NCBI GenBank assembly: GCA_900553295.1
Contig: USCR01000114.1
Coordinates: 1 to 7,979 of the forward strand
DNA length: 7,979 nt
Reading direction: 5' to 3'
Source: an uncultured Eubacteriales bacterium
GTDB lineage: Bacteria > Bacillota > Clostridia > Christensenellales > Aristaeellaceae
This document shows positions 6,822 to 7,979 of the stretch, piece by piece (the stretch's first letter is position 1; every line of letters starts with the position of its first letter). The position numbers and the translations under genes were made by a program. The notes under the pieces are model-generated. The model was not told where the DNA came from. It searched no databases and worked only from the letters and a program-made list of their open reading frames with translations.

Positions 6822-6835
6822 GTGCATCCCTGCAC
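6822..6835. repeat. Small perfect inverted repeat GTGCA-TCCC-TGCAC
   Basis: Five-base arms with a four-base centre, located between the MATE terminator and the proposed promoter (about 43 bp upstream of its -35). It is not followed by a T tract on either strand, so it is not a terminator. It could be an activator-binding site, or chance. Confidence 0.3.
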
Positions 6836-6852
6836 GTGGACAAAAAAAGCGC

Positions 6853-6885
6853 AAAAAAACCTGGACGGTACAAAAGCCGCCCAGG
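6853..6885 (-). terminator. Intrinsic terminator of the MATE transporter gene
   Basis: On the minus strand a 9-bp stem CCTGGGCGG / CCGTCCAGG (one G-U pair) closes an 8-nt loop CTTTTGTA and is followed at once by seven T (6853-6859). A second run of seven T follows four bases later (6842-6848). It lies 12 nt after the MATE stop codon. It separates the transporter transcript from the operon to its left. Confidence 0.9.
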
Positions 6886-6897
6886 TCAGAACGCCGG

Positions 6898-7979
6898 TTA
6901 TGATGCGCTTTCCGGCTCGGTGAATCCCGCCTTACGGATGCAGCGCTTGAGCCAGCCGCCCTTGAGGTAGTAGCCGATGAAAAGCAGGGAAGTGATGGAC
7001 CAGGTGATGGGGTAGCTGAGCAGCATGAAGGTGATGCTGTTGTATGCCGGGGCGATGGCCATGACCCACACCACCCGCAGCAGGCAGACGCCGCATAGGG
7101 TGATCAGCGTGGGAATCAGCGAATCACCGGCTCCACGCACAGCGCCGGCCAGCACTTCAATGCAGATATAGGTCAGATAGGTGGGCACCAGCAGCCGCAG
7201 AATCACCAGCCCCAGGCGGATCACCTCCGAGTCGTCGGAGAACAGCCGGTAGAGCGTTTCCCCAAAGAGCAGCAGCACCGTGCTGATGATTGCCGTGGCC
7301 AGGACCGTCATGCCCAGGCACGCGCGAACGCTCTTTTTGACCCGGTCATAGCGCTGGGCGCCGAAGTTTTGCCCCACAAAGGTGGTGATGGCCACCCCGA
7401 AGGCGTTGACGGTCATCCAGTACAGGCCGTCCAGCTTGCCATAGGCGGTCCAGGCCGCGAGAATATCCGTGCCAAAGCCGTTCACGCTGGCCTGAATGAT
7501 GACATTGGAAAGGGAATACATCACCGATTGCAGCCCGGCGGGCAGGCCAATGCGCACAATGCGCCCTAGCAGGTCCATGTGGAAGCGGATCTTGCGCAGC
7601 TCCAGCCGGTAGGCGTAGTTGGAGCGTGCCAGGGTCAGCACCACCAGCACCGCGCTCACCGCCTGGGAGAAAATGGTCGCCAGGGCCGCGCCGGCTACGC
7701 CCATCTCCAGCCCCAGCACCAGCAGCACGTCCAGCAGGATATTCACCATGCACGCGCAGATCAGGAAATACAGGGGCCGGCGGGAATCTCCCACGGCACG
7801 AAGCACACCGGAACCGATGTTGTAAATCAGGTTGGGAATCATGCCTGCAAAATAGATGCGAATGTAGGTAACCGCGTGCCCCATGACATCCTCGGGGGTG
7901 CCCATCCAGCGCAGCAGCGTGGGGGAGAACATAATCCCCAGCACCGACAGCACCAGGCCGCCAGCCAGCGCCAGGGCGG
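6898..7979 (-). CDS. MATE-family efflux transporter, C-terminal part
   Basis: 359 codons reach the right edge with no stop, so the start and roughly the first 90-100 residues of a usual 440-460 residue MATE protein lie outside. The visible part is almost entirely membrane helices. It holds the end of the N-lobe (GTPEDVMGHAV, then GVLRAVGDSRRPL) and the whole C-lobe, with GLPAGLQSVMYSLSNVIIQ, the highly typical FVGQNFGAQRYDRV loop and GAVRGAGDSLIPT. The pair GVLRAVGDSRRP and GAVRGAGDSLIP shows the internal two-lobe pseudo-symmetry of the family. MATE proteins expel organic cations and drugs in exchange for Na+ or H+; the substrate and coupling ion cannot be read here. The short tail TEPESAS ends at 6898, followed by a strong terminator. 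It is therefore unlikely to share a transcript with the genes to its left. Confidence 0.93.
   Translation of the reverse strand, partial: ALALAGGLVLSVLGIMFSPTLLRWMGTPEDVMGHAVTYIRIYFAGMIPNLIYNIGSGVLRAVGDSRRPLYFLICACMVNILLDVLLVLGLEMGVAGAALATIFSQAVSAVLVVLTLARSNYAYRLELRKIRFHMDLLGRIVRIGLPAGLQSVMYSLSNVIIQASVNGFGTDILAAWTAYGKLDGLYWMTVNAFGVAITTFVGQNFGAQRYDRVKKSVRACLGMTVLATAIISTVLLLFGETLYRLFSDDSEVIRLGLVILRLLVPTYLTYICIEVLAGAVRGAGDSLIPTLITLCGVCLLRVVWVMAIAPAYNSITFMLLSYPITWSITSLLFIGYYLKGGWLKRCIRKAGFTEPESAS

Noticed and set aside
6732..6970. Two short plus-strand frames (63 and 65 codons) across the intergenic gap
   Set aside because: They run through the minus-strand promoter and terminator and into the MATE gene, and their products have no recognisable features.

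Overview
The window is about 60% G+C by eye and looks like a Bacillota (class Clostridia) chromosome, probably a gut or anaerobic lineage. Three things point there: strong AGGAGG-type ribosome binding sites despite the high G+C, a lipobox lipoprotein and signal peptides of Gram-positive style, and a membrane-anchored zinc-ribbon/'GDY' TPR protein of a type I associate with Clostridia. The genus cannot be fixed from sequence alone. All recognisable genes are on the minus strand, so transcription runs right to left.

Right to left, the layout is as follows. (1) 6898-7979 is the C-terminal 359 codons of a MATE-family multidrug/cation antiporter, cut by the window edge and closed by a clear intrinsic terminator (6853-6885). 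(2) The gap at 6700-6852 holds a plausible sigma-A promoter (6751-6779) and a small perfect inverted repeat. (3) 5503-6699 encodes a secreted protein of unknown function. (4) 2577-5432, possibly starting a little upstream, is a large protein with an N-terminal domain, a four-Cys zinc ribbon, one membrane anchor, about 14 TPR-like repeats of almost exactly 37 residues, and a small C-terminal beta-rich domain. (5) 268-2559 is one open frame joining a complete acyltransferase-3 membrane protein to a complete M29 metallo-aminopeptidase. (6) 1-208 is the start of a lipoprotein with a ComEC-like metallo-beta-lactamase fold, cut by the left edge.

Genes 3 to 6 are closely spaced (gaps of about 70, 17 and 59 nt, taking the starts given here) with no terminator between them, so they probably form one operon read from the 6751-6779 promoter. 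At least three products face or cross the membrane (secreted protein, TPR anchor, acyltransferase) and the last is a predicted lipoprotein. A cell-envelope role is therefore a fair guess, but no single pathway can be named. The two most notable anomalies sit at gene junctions. The TPR gene has a strong ribosome binding site placed 8 nt before an in-frame ACG rather than a normal start. The acyltransferase/aminopeptidase fusion has a strong internal ribosome binding site and start at the junction, and a one-base change in an A5 run would separate it into two overlapping genes.
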